From positions 156,031 through 220,030 of the forward strand of contig NZ_JAOTBE010000001.1 of assembly GCF_026162645.1 (NCBI RefSeq): a stretch of DNA of 64,000 nucleotides, written 5' to 3'. The position numbers and the translations under genes are program-made. The stretch comes from Paracoccus rhizosphaerae (GTDB taxonomy: Bacteria > Pseudomonadota > Alphaproteobacteria > Rhodobacterales > Rhodobacteraceae). The first letter of the stretch is position 1. Each line of letters starts with the position of its first letter. Under the pieces are notes generated by a model, which made no database searches, was not told where the DNA came from, and saw nothing but the letters and a program-made list of their open reading frames with translations. Below are positions 18,087 to 27,120 of this stretch, piece after piece.

Positions 18087-18818
18087 ATGGAGTGGCAGGC
18101 TGAGGGCACCGTCATCGGCCGCCGACCGCATGGCGAAACCGCGGTCATCCTGGACGTGCTGACCATGGAACACGGCCGCCACAGCGGCATCGTGCCGGGA
18201 GGTGCATCGCCGCGCAGGGCCGCGATGCTGCAGCCGGGCGCGCGTCTGTCGCTGCGCTGGCGCGCGCGGCAGGCCGATCAGCTGGGCACCCTGACCGCTG
18301 AGCCGCTGCGCCTGAGGGCCGGGCTGATGGCGGACCCCGTGGCGCTGGCCGGTCTGAACGCGGTCTGCGCGCTTCTGGTCTTTGCGCTGCCGGAACGCGA
18401 TCCGCATCCGAACCTTGTCGCGCGGACCGAGGCGCTTCTGGACGCGATCGAGGCGGGCCGCGACTGGCCCGCGGACTATCTGGCGTGGGAGATGCTGCTG
18501 CTGGACGAGATGGGCTTCGGGCTGGACCTGTCGGCCTGCGCCGTCACCGGCCGGCACGACGGGCTGGCCTATGTCAGCCCGAAGTCGGGCCGCGCGGTCA
18601 GCCGCGAAGGCGCTGGCGAATGGGCCGACAGGCTGCTGCCGCTTCCGGCCCTGATGGGCGGAGCGGGTGACAACCTCGGCAGCGATCTGGCGCAGGGACT
18701 GGCGATCACCGGGCACTTCCTGCAGCATCGCGTCGCGGCCGAACTGGTCGGCCGCAACCTGCCCGCGGCGCGGGACCGCCTGGTGCGCCGGCTGATCCGG
18801 GACGGTCAGCCGGGCTAG
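18087..18818 (+). CDS. recO: DNA repair protein RecO
   Basis: Loads RecA on SSB-coated gaps together with RecR. The 243 residues begin MEWQAEGTVIGRRPHGETAV with an OB-fold, followed by a helical domain and the motif CAVTGRHDGLAYVSPKSGRAVS. The zinc-finger cysteines of the E. coli-type RecO are mostly absent, as is common in alphaproteobacteria. I place the start at ATG 18087; a start at 18039 would add an unlikely leader. Its stop is 4 bases before the stop of the convergent lipoprotein gene. Confidence 0.93.
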   Translation: MEWQAEGTVIGRRPHGETAVILDVLTMEHGRHSGIVPGGASPRRAAMLQPGARLSLRWRARQADQLGTLTAEPLRLRAGLMADPVALAGLNAVCALLVFALPERDPHPNLVARTEALLDAIEAGRDWPADYLAWEMLLLDEMGFGLDLSACAVTGRHDGLAYVSPKSGRAVSREGAGEWADRLLPLPALMGGAGDNLGSDLAQGLAITGHFLQHRVAAELVGRNLPAARDRLVRRLIRDGQPG

Positions 18819-18822
18819 GGCG

Positions 18823-19281
18823 TCACTGGTTGCCGCGCGCCTGCGACAGGGCGTCGGTGGCCATGGCCGCCGGGCGGCCGCTTTCATAAATCAGCCAGGT
18901 CGGGCCCTTGATGCGCAGGACGCCGCCGTAATACTCCATCTCGGTCGCCTGCTGCAGGGCGGTGAAATACCGCTGTTCGACCGCCAGGTCCTTGCAGTCG
19001 GTGACGCCGGTGGTCTGCAGCGGCTCGAACGCGACGGCCGGCAGCTGCGCCGTGTTCTTGGCGGCATAGCCGTTGCAGGGGCCGACACCCGACACCCCCT
19101 CGGGGCGGACGGTGATGGTGATGTTGCGCAGCGGCACGGTGCCGTTGCCGATGCCGACCAGGACATAGTCGTTCGCCGGAATGCCCCCCATCGGGTCGCC
19201 CGCAGGCTGGGTGTTGCAGGCGGATAAAGCCATCGTCGCGACGGCGGCAAGGACAAGGGCGGGGCGTTGGGGCAGCGGCAT
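18823..19281 (-). CDS. META-domain lipoprotein
   Basis: A 152-residue exported protein with a signal peptide ending ATMALSACNT, so Cys22 is a lipid-attachment site. The mature part has the META-like pattern VLVGIGNGTVPLRNITITV and a central GPCNGYAAKN, which resembles the GCNxxxG core of HslJ/META proteins; the later CKDLAVEQRYFTAL fits the same domain. Function is probably structural or stress-related in the periplasm or at the outer membrane. It converges on recO with 4 bases between the stop codons. Confidence 0.78.
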   Translation of the reverse strand: MPLPQRPALVLAAVATMALSACNTQPAGDPMGGIPANDYVLVGIGNGTVPLRNITITVRPEGVSGVGPCNGYAAKNTAQLPAVAFEPLQTTGVTDCKDLAVEQRYFTALQQATEMEYYGGVLRIKGPTWLIYESGRPAAMATDALSQARGNQ

Positions 19282-19356
19282 GGCAAACTCCTTGGGCGGA
19301 ATGCGAAACTGACGTGGAATAACCTTGTTCTGCCGTTCGTTCCAGCCTGTTAAAGC

Positions 19357-20964
19357 TTATCCTAAAAGGCGGCGCGCGATCACCTGGGCCTGAATCTCGG
19401 CCGCGCCCTCAAAGATGTTCAGGATCCGGGCGTCGCACAGCACGCGGCTGATCTGGTATTCCAGCGCAAAACCGTTGCCGCCGTGGATCTGCAGCGCATT
19501 ATCGGCGCTGGACCATGCGACGCGGGCCCCCAGAAGCTTGGCCATCCCGGCCTCGACATCGCAACGGTGACCGTGATCTTTTTCCCACGCACTGAAATAA
19601 GTCAGCTGCCGGGCGATCATGATTTCGACAGCCATCATCGCCAGTTTGTCGGCCACGCGGGGGAAGGCGATCAGCGGCTTGCCGAACTGCTTGCGGTCCA
19701 GCGCATATCGCAGGCCCAGTTCCAGCGCGTTCTGCGCCACACCGATGGCGCGGGCGGCGGTCTGGATGCGCGCCGATTCGAAGGTCTGCATCAGTTGCTT
19801 GAAGCCCTGACCCGTGACCCCGCCCAGAAGGTTTGCGCCGTCGACGCGGAAGCCATCGAAGCCCAGTTCGTATTCCTTCATGCCGCGATAGCCCAGAACC
19901 TCGATCTCTCCTCCGGTCATGCCGGGGGTCGGGAAGAGTTCGGCGTCGGTGCCCGGCGTCTTTTCCGCAATGAACATCGACAAGCCGCGATAATCGTCGG
20001 TCGCGGGGTCGGTGCGGGCCAGCAGCGTCATGACATGGGTGCGCGCGGCGTGGGTGATCCAGGTCTTGTTGCCGGTCACCAGCCAGTCGTTGCCGTCGCG
20101 GACCGCGCGGGTGCGCAAGGAGCCGAGGTCGCTGCCGGTGTTGGGTTCGGTGAAGACGGCGGTCGGCAGGATTTCTCCCGACGCAAGGCGCGGCAGCCAA
20201 TGCGCCTTCTGCTCCTCCGTGCCGCCGCAGAGGATCAGCTCGGCCGCGATCTCGCTGCGCGTGCCCAAGCTGCCCACGCCGATATAGCCGCGCGACAACT
20301 CCTCCGAGACGACGACCATCGCTGCCTTCGACATGCCGAGGCCGCCCATGTCTTCAGGGATGGTCAGGCCGAAGACGCCCAGTTCAGCCAGTTCCTCGAT
20401 GATCTCCATCGGGATCAGCTGGTCCTTCAGGTGCCAGTCGTGGGCGTGTGGGGCGACCTTGTCCTCGGTCCAGCGGCGGAACTGGTCGCGGATCATCTCC
20501 AGATCCTCGTCGAGGCCGGATGCGCCGACAGTCGCAGCGCCGCGGTTCCCGGCAATTAGTTCGGCCATCTCGGCCCGTGCCTCGGGCGTGTTGCCCGCCA
20601 TCATGGCCCGTGCCTCGTCCGAGGGTTTCCAGTCCACGCCGAGGTCGGACAGGCGCGCGAACTCTGTCTGGCTCATCGGGATGCCGCCGGCGATCTGCGT
20701 CAGGTATTCGCCAAAGCCGATCTGCGCGATCAGCGCCTCGGTGCGGCCCTCGACGCGGGCGGACCAGGCATGCAGCTGCCGCAGGGCAGTAACGTAGGTA
20801 GCCAGCCACGACAGCGCATGCGCCGCATGCTGGTGACGTTCCAGCAGCTCGGGATCGACGCGCCCGCCACTGGCGACGCGGTCCCGCAGTCCTGCGGTCG
20901 CGCGGGTCAGCAGGTCCTCAAGCTCGGACAGGACGGCGGGGCCTTGGTGCTGCACGTCTTTCAT
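19357..20964 (-). CDS. Acyl-CoA dehydrogenase with long N-terminal region
   Basis: A 535-residue flavoenzyme that oxidises an acyl-CoA and hands electrons to ETF. After an N-terminal helical region of about 150 residues come TAVFTEPNTGSDLGSLRTRA, WLVTGNKTWITHAARTHVM, and LRYALDRKQFGKPLIAF. The C-terminus has LQIHGGNGFALEYQISRVL and ILNIFEGAAEIQAQ, whose Glu is the base position. The ATG at 20964 follows a strong AAAGGAGG; longer reading to 21147 lacks such a site. An imperfect dyad (GCGCAA-N5-TTGCGC) lies 52 bases upstream and could be an operator. The substrate cannot be inferred from sequence. Confidence 0.9.
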   Translation of the reverse strand: MKDVQHQGPAVLSELEDLLTRATAGLRDRVASGGRVDPELLERHQHAAHALSWLATYVTALRQLHAWSARVEGRTEALIAQIGFGEYLTQIAGGIPMSQTEFARLSDLGVDWKPSDEARAMMAGNTPEARAEMAELIAGNRGAATVGASGLDEDLEMIRDQFRRWTEDKVAPHAHDWHLKDQLIPMEIIEELAELGVFGLTIPEDMGGLGMSKAAMVVVSEELSRGYIGVGSLGTRSEIAAELILCGGTEEQKAHWLPRLASGEILPTAVFTEPNTGSDLGSLRTRAVRDGNDWLVTGNKTWITHAARTHVMTLLARTDPATDDYRGLSMFIAEKTPGTDAELFPTPGMTGGEIEVLGYRGMKEYELGFDGFRVDGANLLGGVTGQGFKQLMQTFESARIQTAARAIGVAQNALELGLRYALDRKQFGKPLIAFPRVADKLAMMAVEIMIARQLTYFSAWEKDHGHRCDVEAGMAKLLGARVAWSSADNALQIHGGNGFALEYQISRVLCDARILNIFEGAAEIQAQVIARRLLG

Positions 20965-21015
20965 CTGGTCCTCCTTTTGCGGCGTTGCAGCATGGGTAAC
21001 GTCTTCGCAATCGCG

Positions 21016-21032
21016 GCGCAACAATTTTGCGC
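21016..21032. promoter_or_regulatory. Inverted repeat GCGCAA-N5-TTGCGC upstream of acyl-CoA dehydrogenase
   Basis: Perfect 6-bp arms around a 5-base AT-rich centre (CAATT). The repeat lies between the divergent acyl-CoA dehydrogenase (start 20964) and TSUP (start 21124) genes, in the AT-richer part of their 159-base shared leader. It has the size of a small-dimer operator, for example of the TetR or MarR type. No regulator gene is adjacent, so assignment is speculative. Confidence 0.35.
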
Positions 21033-21123
21033 TGAAGGCGCAGGCGGAGTTCTTAAATGTCGCAGTGATTGGTCGCGCCGATGCGCCCTTTTCCTTCCCG
21101 CCCGCCGGCGCTAGCGTGCCGGC

Positions 21124-21891
21124 ATGTTCGGACTGGAGCCTTGGCAATTTCTGGCGGCCTTCGTTGTGACCGCCTTCGCGGGCTTCGTGAAGGGCGCGTT
21201 AGGCTTTGCCATGCCGATGATCATGATGTCGGCGTTCGGGTCCATCATGCCGGCGACGGTGGCGCTGGCGGCGATGATCCTGCCGACGCTGTTCACCAAC
21301 GTCCAGCAGGGCTTTCGCGAAGGAACCGGGGCGGCCGTCCGGTCCGTCGTCAAGTTCCGGCTGCACATCGCCATGGTCGCGATCTTCATCTGCGTATCCG
21401 CCGGGTTCGCGCAGGTCATCCCGCAATGGCTCATGTATGCGCTGCTGGGGGTGCCGATCACCGGCTTCGCGATCTGGCAGTTGTCCGGCCGCCCGCTGGT
21501 CCTGAACCTGCACCACCGCCGCCGGGCCGAGGGGATATCGGGCGTCATCGGCGGGCTCTATGGCGGCATCTCGGGGATCTGGGGGCCGCCGCTGATCGTC
21601 TATCTTCTGTCCATCGGCACGGAAAAGCGCGAACAGGTGCGGGTGCAGGGCGTTGTCTTCCTGATCGGCGCGGTCACGCTGACCGTGGCGCATCTGGTGT
21701 CGGGCCTGCTGAACGCGCAGACGCTGCCCCTGTCGGCGGTGCTGTGCATCCCCGCCTTTGCCGGCATGAAGGCGGGCTTTGCCTTGCAGGACCGATTGGA
21801 TGTGGGGCAGTTTCGCCGCTGGACGCTGGTGCTGCTGATCCTGACCGGCCTGAACCTTGTCCGCCGCGCCTTGGAACTCTGGAGCCTGTGA
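21124..21891 (+). CDS. TSUP (TauE/SafE) family anion exporter
   Basis: A 255-residue inner-membrane protein with about eight spans. The N-terminal segment [18 protein letters not shown] matches the family-typical G-x-x-x-x-x-G-x-G-G/A region, and the second half repeats it as [21 protein letters not shown] proteins export sulfonates, sulfite or organic anions; the exact compound is unknown here. It is divergent from the acyl-CoA dehydrogenase and overlaps dapE by one base. Confidence 0.87.
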   Translation: MFGLEPWQFLAAFVVTAFAGFVKGALGFAMPMIMMSAFGSIMPATVALAAMILPTLFTNVQQGFREGTGAAVRSVVKFRLHIAMVAIFICVSAGFAQVIPQWLMYALLGVPITGFAIWQLSGRPLVLNLHHRRRAEGISGVIGGLYGGISGIWGPPLIVYLLSIGTEKREQVRVQGVVFLIGAVTLTVAHLVSGLLNAQTLPLSAVLCIPAFAGMKAGFALQDRLDVGQFRRWTLVLLILTGLNLVRRALELWSL

Positions 21892-23030
21892 TGCTGGATG
21901 CCGCCGACCTGACCGCCCGCCTGATCCGCTGCCCCTCGGTCACCCCCGAGGAAGGCGGCGCCCTTGTCCTGCTGGAAGAGGTGCTGAGCGGCGCAGGCTT
22001 CGAATGTCATCGCGTCGACCGGAACGGCACGTCGAACCTGTTCGCACGGTGGGGCGCCAAGGGGGCGCGGACCTTCGGCTTCAACGGTCATACCGACGTG
22101 GTACCGCCCGGCGATCCGGCATCCTGGACCCATCCGCCGTTTTCGGGGCATCTGGACGACGACGGGGTGATCTGGGGCCGGGGCGCCACCGACATGAAGT
22201 CAGGCGTCGCCGCCTTCGTGACCGCCGCCGTGGATTTCGTCACGCAGACCCCGCCGGACGGTGCCGTCATCCTGACCATCACCGGCGACGAGGAGGGGCC
22301 GTCCCGCGACGGGACCATCGCCATCCTCGACTGGATGGAGGCGAACGGCGAGCGCATGGACGCCTGCATCGTTGGAGAGCCGTCGAACCCCGAGGTCATG
22401 GGCGAGATGATGAAGATCGGCCGGCGCGGCTCGGCCACCTATCACATCGCGGCAAAGGGCGTGCAGGGGCATGCGGCCTATCCGCACCGCGCGAAGAACC
22501 CGCTGCATGCGCTGACCCGGTATCTGGCCGACCTGACCGCCGAACCGCTGGACCAGGGGACCGAGCATTTCGACCCCACCGGCCTGCAGATCACGTCGAT
22601 CGACTGCGGTAACCCTGCGTCGAACGTGATCCCGGAAAGCGCTACTGCGGTGGTGAACATCCGCTTCAACGACCTGCACACCGGCGCATCCCTGGCCGCG
22701 ATGCTGACCGAGCGGGCGGCGCTGGTGACCTCCGAGACCGGCGTCACGCTGACCGTGTCGGCGCAGATCTCGGGCGAGGCGTTCATGACCCGGCCCGGCG
22801 CGTTCGTCGACCTGGTGCGCGGAGTCGTCCAACAGGAAACCAACCGCCAGCCGGCGCTCTCCACCTCGGGGGGGACGTCGGATGCACGCTTCGTCAAGGA
22901 TCATTGCCCGGTGGTGGAATTCGGTCTTGTCGGTGCCCACATGCACCAGGTGAACGAACGCGTGCCCGCTCAGCAGGTCCGCCAGCTGAAGACCATCTAT
23001 CAGCGCATCCTGGAAAGATATTTCGAATGA
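21891..23030 (+). CDS. dapE: Succinyl-diaminopimelate desuccinylase
   Basis: Zinc-dependent M20 hydrolase that produces LL-diaminopimelate for lysine and peptidoglycan. The 379 residues show [14 protein letters not shown] (metal His and Asp), [27 protein letters not shown] (catalytic Glu), and [17 protein letters not shown] (metal His). These are the DapE-specific forms of the M20 motifs. The start ATG 21891 shares its A with the TSUP stop. It overlaps the GNAT gene by 4 bases. lysA for the last step of the pathway is at 43887-45152. Confidence 0.95.
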   Translation: MLDAADLTARLIRCPSVTPEEGGALVLLEEVLSGAGFECHRVDRNGTSNLFARWGAKGARTFGFNGHTDVVPPGDPASWTHPPFSGHLDDDGVIWGRGATDMKSGVAAFVTAAVDFVTQTPPDGAVILTITGDEEGPSRDGTIAILDWMEANGERMDACIVGEPSNPEVMGEMMKIGRRGSATYHIAAKGVQGHAAYPHRAKNPLHALTRYLADLTAEPLDQGTEHFDPTGLQITSIDCGNPASNVIPESATAVVNIRFNDLHTGASLAAMLTERAALVTSETGVTLTVSAQISGEAFMTRPGAFVDLVRGVVQQETNRQPALSTSGGTSDARFVKDHCPVVEFGLVGAHMHQVNERVPAQQVRQLKTIYQRILERYFE

Positions 23031-23443
23031 AGATCATCGAGACCAGCGACCTTGCCGCCTGCCACGCGCTGCGCCGCACCGTCTTCATCGAGGAGCAGAA
23101 CGTCCCCGAGGCCGAAGAGATGGACGACCTCGACGGTCAGGCGATTCACCTGCTGGCCTGCGACGGCGACCGGCCCGTGGGCACGGCCCGCGTCCTGATC
23201 CGCGGCGACGTCGGCAAGATCGGCCGGGTCTGCGTGTTGCCCGACCAGCGGGGGACCGGGCTGGGCGCGGCGCTGATCCGGGCGGCGCTGGACCTGCTGC
23301 GCCGGCAAAGCGTCACGCAGGCGCGGCTGGGGTCGCAGACGCACGCGCTTGGCTTTTACGAGAAGCTGGGCTTCGTTGCCGAGGGGCCGGTCTATGACGA
23401 TGCCGGCATTCCGCACCGCGACATGTCCCTGAACCTGGCCTGA
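23027..23443 (+). CDS. GNAT family N-acetyltransferase (YjcF-like)
   Basis: A 138-residue acetyltransferase. The N-terminal [18 protein letters not shown] is typical of the YjcF/ElaA-like group; the CoA-binding motif is [19 protein letters not shown] near residue 75, and motif B is [13 protein letters not shown]. It begins in the dapE stop (ATGA), so the two are co-translated, and ends 4 bases before rnr. Substrate unknown. Confidence 0.87.
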   Translation: MKIIETSDLAACHALRRTVFIEEQNVPEAEEMDDLDGQAIHLLACDGDRPVGTARVLIRGDVGKIGRVCVLPDQRGTGLGAALIRAALDLLRRQSVTQARLGSQTHALGFYEKLGFVAEGPVYDDAGIPHRDMSLNLA

Positions 23444-23447
23444 GCCC

Positions 23448-25691
23448 ATGACCCAGATCCCCAGCAAGGCGCAGATCCTCAAATGGGTCGCCGACAATCC
23501 AGACGCCAATTCCAAGCGCGACATCGCCAAGGCCTTCGGCATCAAGGGCGCCGCCCGGATCGAGTTGAAGCGCCTGCTGAAGGAGCTTGAATCCGAGGGC
23601 CAGCTGGAGCGCCGCCGCCGCCACTATCTCGACGCCGAACGGCTACCGCCGGTGACGGTGCTGGAGCTGCTGGCGCCCGACGGGTCGGGCGACCTGTTCG
23701 CGCGCCCGCTGGAATGGTCGGGGCAGGGGCCGGTGCCGCGTATCCTGTATGCGCCGCGCCAGACCGATCCGGCGCTTGGTCGCGGCGACAGGTTCCTGGG
23801 CCGCCTGATCGAGGTCGTGGGCGAGGATCACCAGTACCAGGCCCGCCTGATCCGCCGCATCACCGCCCAAGCCAACCGAATCACCGGCATCTTCCGCAAG
23901 GACAGCGAAGGCGGTCGCATCCTGCCCATCGACAAGGGACAGGACAAGGAGTGGCGCATCCGCGCCGACGCCACCCTGGATGCCGAAAACGGCGAACTGG
24001 TGCAGGCCGAGCAGATCGGCCCCAAGGGCCGGATGGGCCTGCCCTATGCCCGTATCATCGAGCGCTTGGGCGACCCCTCCGCCCCCCGCGCCGTCAGCCT
24101 GATCGCCATCCACCAGCATGGCATCCCCGACGAGTTTCCGCAAAAGGCGCTGGACGAGGCCGAGGCCGCCAAGCCCGCGACCATGAAGGGCCGCGACGAC
24201 CTGCGCACCCTGCCCTTGGTGACGATCGACCCCTTGGACGCGCGCGACCATGACGACGCCGTGGCGGCCGTGACCGAGGAGGATGGCGGCGCGACCATCT
24301 GGGTCGCCATCGCCGACGTTGCGCACTATGTCCGACCTGGCAGCGCCCTTGACCGAGAGGCGTGGACGCGCGGCAACTCGACCTATTTCCCCGATCGCGT
24401 CGTCCCCATGCTGCCAGAAGCGCTGTCGGCGGATCTGTGTTCGCTGCACGAGGGCGTCGACCGCCCGGTGATCGCGGTCGAGATGCGGCTGGACGCGCAG
24501 GGCAACAAGACCCGCCACCGCTTCCATCGCGGCATGATGAACAGCCGCGCCTCGCTCTCTTATCAGCAGGCGCAGGCGGCGACGGATGGCACGCCCGACG
24601 ACCGGACGACGCCGCTGATGGACGACGTCATCGCGCCACTGTGGCATGCCTACGGCCTTCTGAAGGGCGCGCGGGAACGCCGCCAGCCGCTGGACCTGGA
24701 CCTGCCAGAGCGGCGGATCGAACTGACGGCAGACGGCCGCGTCAAGTCGGTGGCCTTCCGCGACCGCCTGGACGCGCACCGGCTGATCGAGGAGTTTATG
24801 ATCCTCGCCAACGTCGCCGCGGCCGAGGAACTGAGCCGCCGCCAGCGACCGCTGCTGTTCCGCGTCCACGAGAAGCCCAGCCTCGACAAGATGGACGCCC
24901 TGCGCGAGGTGGCGCAGGCATCGGGCTTTACTTTGGCCAAGGGGCAGGTGCTGCACACCAGCCAGCTGAACCGGCTTCTGGCCCAGGCCGAGGGGACCGA
25001 CTTCGACGAGCTGATCAACATCAGCACGCTTCGGTCGATGACGCAGGCCTATTACCATCCCGAGAACTTCGGCCATTTCGGCCTGTCGCTGAAAAGCTAT
25101 GCGCATTTCACCTCACCCATCCGCCGCTATGCCGACCTGGTCGTTCATCGCGCGCTGATCAGCGGTCACGGCTGGGGCAAGGATGGGCTGGACGACGCGC
25201 AGATCGAGCGTCTGGACGAGACCGCCAAGCATACCAGCGAAACCGAACGCCGCAGCATGGCGGCGGAACGCGACACCACCGACCGCTATCTGGCCGCCTT
25301 TCTGGCCGAACGCGTCGGCACCGAGATGACCGGGCGCATCAGCGGCATCCAGAAGTTCGGCGCCTTCGTCAAGCTGGACGAGACCGGGGCCGACGGCCTG
25401 CTGCCGATCCGCGCCATCGGGCAGGAGTATTTCCACTTCGACCCCGATGCGCAGATGCTGATCGGCAGCGACACGGGATTAGAAATCGGCATTGGCCAGC
25501 GCGTCACCGTCCGCCTGGCCGAGGCGCTGCCCCTGACCGGCGGCCTCACGCTGGACCTTCTCGAACTTGAAGGGAAGGCCCTGCCGCGCGGCAGCGCCAA
25601 GGGCCGCCGTGGCCGCAGCCCACGCCAGATGGCGGTGAAGTCCCGCCTGGCCGAGCTCAAGCGCGCCACGAAGCGCCGCCGCAAACGCTGA
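23448..25691 (+). CDS. rnr: Ribonuclease R
   Basis: Processive 3'-5' exoribonuclease of the RNB family able to degrade structured RNA. The 747 residues have an N-terminal helix-turn-helix part, cold-shock domains, and an RNB core with IDPLDARDHDDAV (catalytic Asp cluster near residue 265) and HFTSPIRRYADLVVHRAL. A C-terminal S1 domain contains GRISGIQKFGAFVKLDETG, and the tail is Lys/Arg-rich (RATKRRRKR). It follows the GNAT gene by 4 bases in an apparent operon TSUP-dapE-GNAT-rnr. Confidence 0.95.
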   Translation: MTQIPSKAQILKWVADNPDANSKRDIAKAFGIKGAARIELKRLLKELESEGQLERRRRHYLDAERLPPVTVLELLAPDGSGDLFARPLEWSGQGPVPRILYAPRQTDPALGRGDRFLGRLIEVVGEDHQYQARLIRRITAQANRITGIFRKDSEGGRILPIDKGQDKEWRIRADATLDAENGELVQAEQIGPKGRMGLPYARIIERLGDPSAPRAVSLIAIHQHGIPDEFPQKALDEAEAAKPATMKGRDDLRTLPLVTIDPLDARDHDDAVAAVTEEDGGATIWVAIADVAHYVRPGSALDREAWTRGNSTYFPDRVVPMLPEALSADLCSLHEGVDRPVIAVEMRLDAQGNKTRHRFHRGMMNSRASLSYQQAQAATDGTPDDRTTPLMDDVIAPLWHAYGLLKGARERRQPLDLDLPERRIELTADGRVKSVAFRDRLDAHRLIEEFMILANVAAAEELSRRQRPLLFRVHEKPSLDKMDALREVAQASGFTLAKGQVLHTSQLNRLLAQAEGTDFDELINISTLRSMTQAYYHPENFGHFGLSLKSYAHFTSPIRRYADLVVHRALISGHGWGKDGLDDAQIERLDETAKHTSETERRSMAAERDTTDRYLAAFLAERVGTEMTGRISGIQKFGAFVKLDETGADGLLPIRAIGQEYFHFDPDAQMLIGSDTGLEIGIGQRVTVRLAEALPLTGGLTLDLLELEGKALPRGSAKGRRGRSPRQMAVKSRLAELKRATKRRRKR

Positions 25692-25748
25692 CGCTTCTTC
25701 TTTGCGGCAATACCTCGGGGGGTGCGGGGGGCTGGCCCCCTGCCCGTG

Positions 25749-27059
25749 TCAGGCCAGATACAGCACGCCGCCGACCACGGCGCCCACGACTACCAGGTTG
25801 ATGACGCAGAATCCCATGATGTCGCGGGCCTGCAACCCGGCGATGCCCAGCATCGGCAGCGCCCAGAAGGGCTGCAGCAGGTTCGTCCAGGCATCGCCCC
25901 AGGCCACCGCCATCGCGACGCGCGGCAGGTCAGCGCCAAGCGCCTGCGCGGCAGGCAGCATCACCGGCGCCTGAACCGCCCATTGCCCGCCCCCGGAGGG
26001 TACGAAGATATTGACGATCCCGGCGGCGATGAAGCTCCAGAAGGGCAGGGTCTGCGCGGTCGAGATCGACACGAACCACTCCGACAGGCTGGCGGCCAAG
26101 CCGCTCTGGACCATGATCGCCATGATGCCGGCATAGAACGGGAACTGGATGACGATACCCGCGCCGCCACGCACCGCCCCGTCCAGCGCCGCCAGCAGGC
26201 TGCGTGGCGTGCCGTGGCAAACGATGCCCAGGAACAGGAACAGGAAATTCACGACGTTCAGGTTCAGCGCCCCGCCACCCGCGAAATGCAGAAGCAGCCA
26301 AGCAAGTCCCGGAATGCCGATCAGGTACATCAGCAGGGGGCTGGTCTCCAGCCACTCGGCGGGGGTCGGGGAGGCGCTGCGTGGCGCGGGCGCCGGGTCG
26401 CGCAGTTGTTCGGGATCGACCAGCACCTGCTCCCGCTCCAGCGGCAGCATCAGGCGGTTGACCAGCGGGACGATGACGAACAAAAGCGCGACGATCAGCA
26501 GGTTCCACCAAGCAAAGATCGTCTGGCCGGTGGGCACCACGCCGATCTGGTCTTCGGTGAAGTGCCCCGGCGTCGCGATGACCAGCGGGATCGAGCCCGA
26601 GATCCCGCCATGCCAGATCACGAAGCCGGAATAGGCGGACGCGACCAGCAGGCGATAGTCGACGCGGACCTGCCGCGCGATCTCCTTGGCGAAGATCGCG
26701 CCCACCACCAGCCCGAAGCCCCAGTTGATCCAGCTGGCCGCCAGCGACACGACGCTGACCAGCACGATTGCGCCGCCGCGGCTGCGTGCCAAGCCCGCCA
26801 GCCGCGCCAGGACCCGGCGCACGGGGGGCGAGGATGCCAGGATAAAGCCGGTCACCAGAACCAGCAGCATCTGCATCGAGAATGACAGAAGCTCCCAGAA
26901 GCCGTCGCCCCACATCCGCACCAGCGCCACCGGGTCGGTGCCCTGGGTCAACATTGCGGCCGCGGCGGCCACCAGCGTCAGCACGATGACGAAGATGAAC
27001 GCATCGGGCAGCCAGCGTTCCATCAGCCGCGTCGCGGGCCGTGACAGGATTCTCAGCAT
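25749..27059 (-). CDS. AtoE-like short-chain fatty acid transporter
   Basis: A 436-residue inner-membrane transporter with about 11-12 spans, of the TIGR00366/AtoE type associated with uptake of short-chain fatty acids such as acetoacetate and butyrate. Supporting segments are WINWGFGLVVGAIFAKEIAR, YSGFVIWHGGISGSIPLVIA, and FVPSGGGQWAVQAPVMLPAA. The ATG at 27059 follows AAGGAGGAAGAAG, an excellent site, so the longer reading to 27287 is rejected. It would fit with the acyl-CoA dehydrogenase and phaA/phaB genes in the same window. Confidence 0.88.
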   Translation of the reverse strand: MLRILSRPATRLMERWLPDAFIFVIVLTLVAAAAAMLTQGTDPVALVRMWGDGFWELLSFSMQMLLVLVTGFILASSPPVRRVLARLAGLARSRGGAIVLVSVVSLAASWINWGFGLVVGAIFAKEIARQVRVDYRLLVASAYSGFVIWHGGISGSIPLVIATPGHFTEDQIGVVPTGQTIFAWWNLLIVALLFVIVPLVNRLMLPLEREQVLVDPEQLRDPAPAPRSASPTPAEWLETSPLLMYLIGIPGLAWLLLHFAGGGALNLNVVNFLFLFLGIVCHGTPRSLLAALDGAVRGGAGIVIQFPFYAGIMAIMVQSGLAASLSEWFVSISTAQTLPFWSFIAAGIVNIFVPSGGGQWAVQAPVMLPAAQALGADLPRVAMAVAWGDAWTNLLQPFWALPMLGIAGLQARDIMGFCVINLVVVGAVVGGVLYLA

Positions 27060-27120
27060 CTTCTTCCTCCTTGCTCGCGCGAAGGCTGCGACAGCAGGGT
27101 AGGAATGACAACCGCCCCCG

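Noticed and set aside
25724..25743. G/C-run stem after rnr as terminator
   Set aside because: The loop would be only two bases and there is no U-tract, so it is likely an artefact of G-runs.
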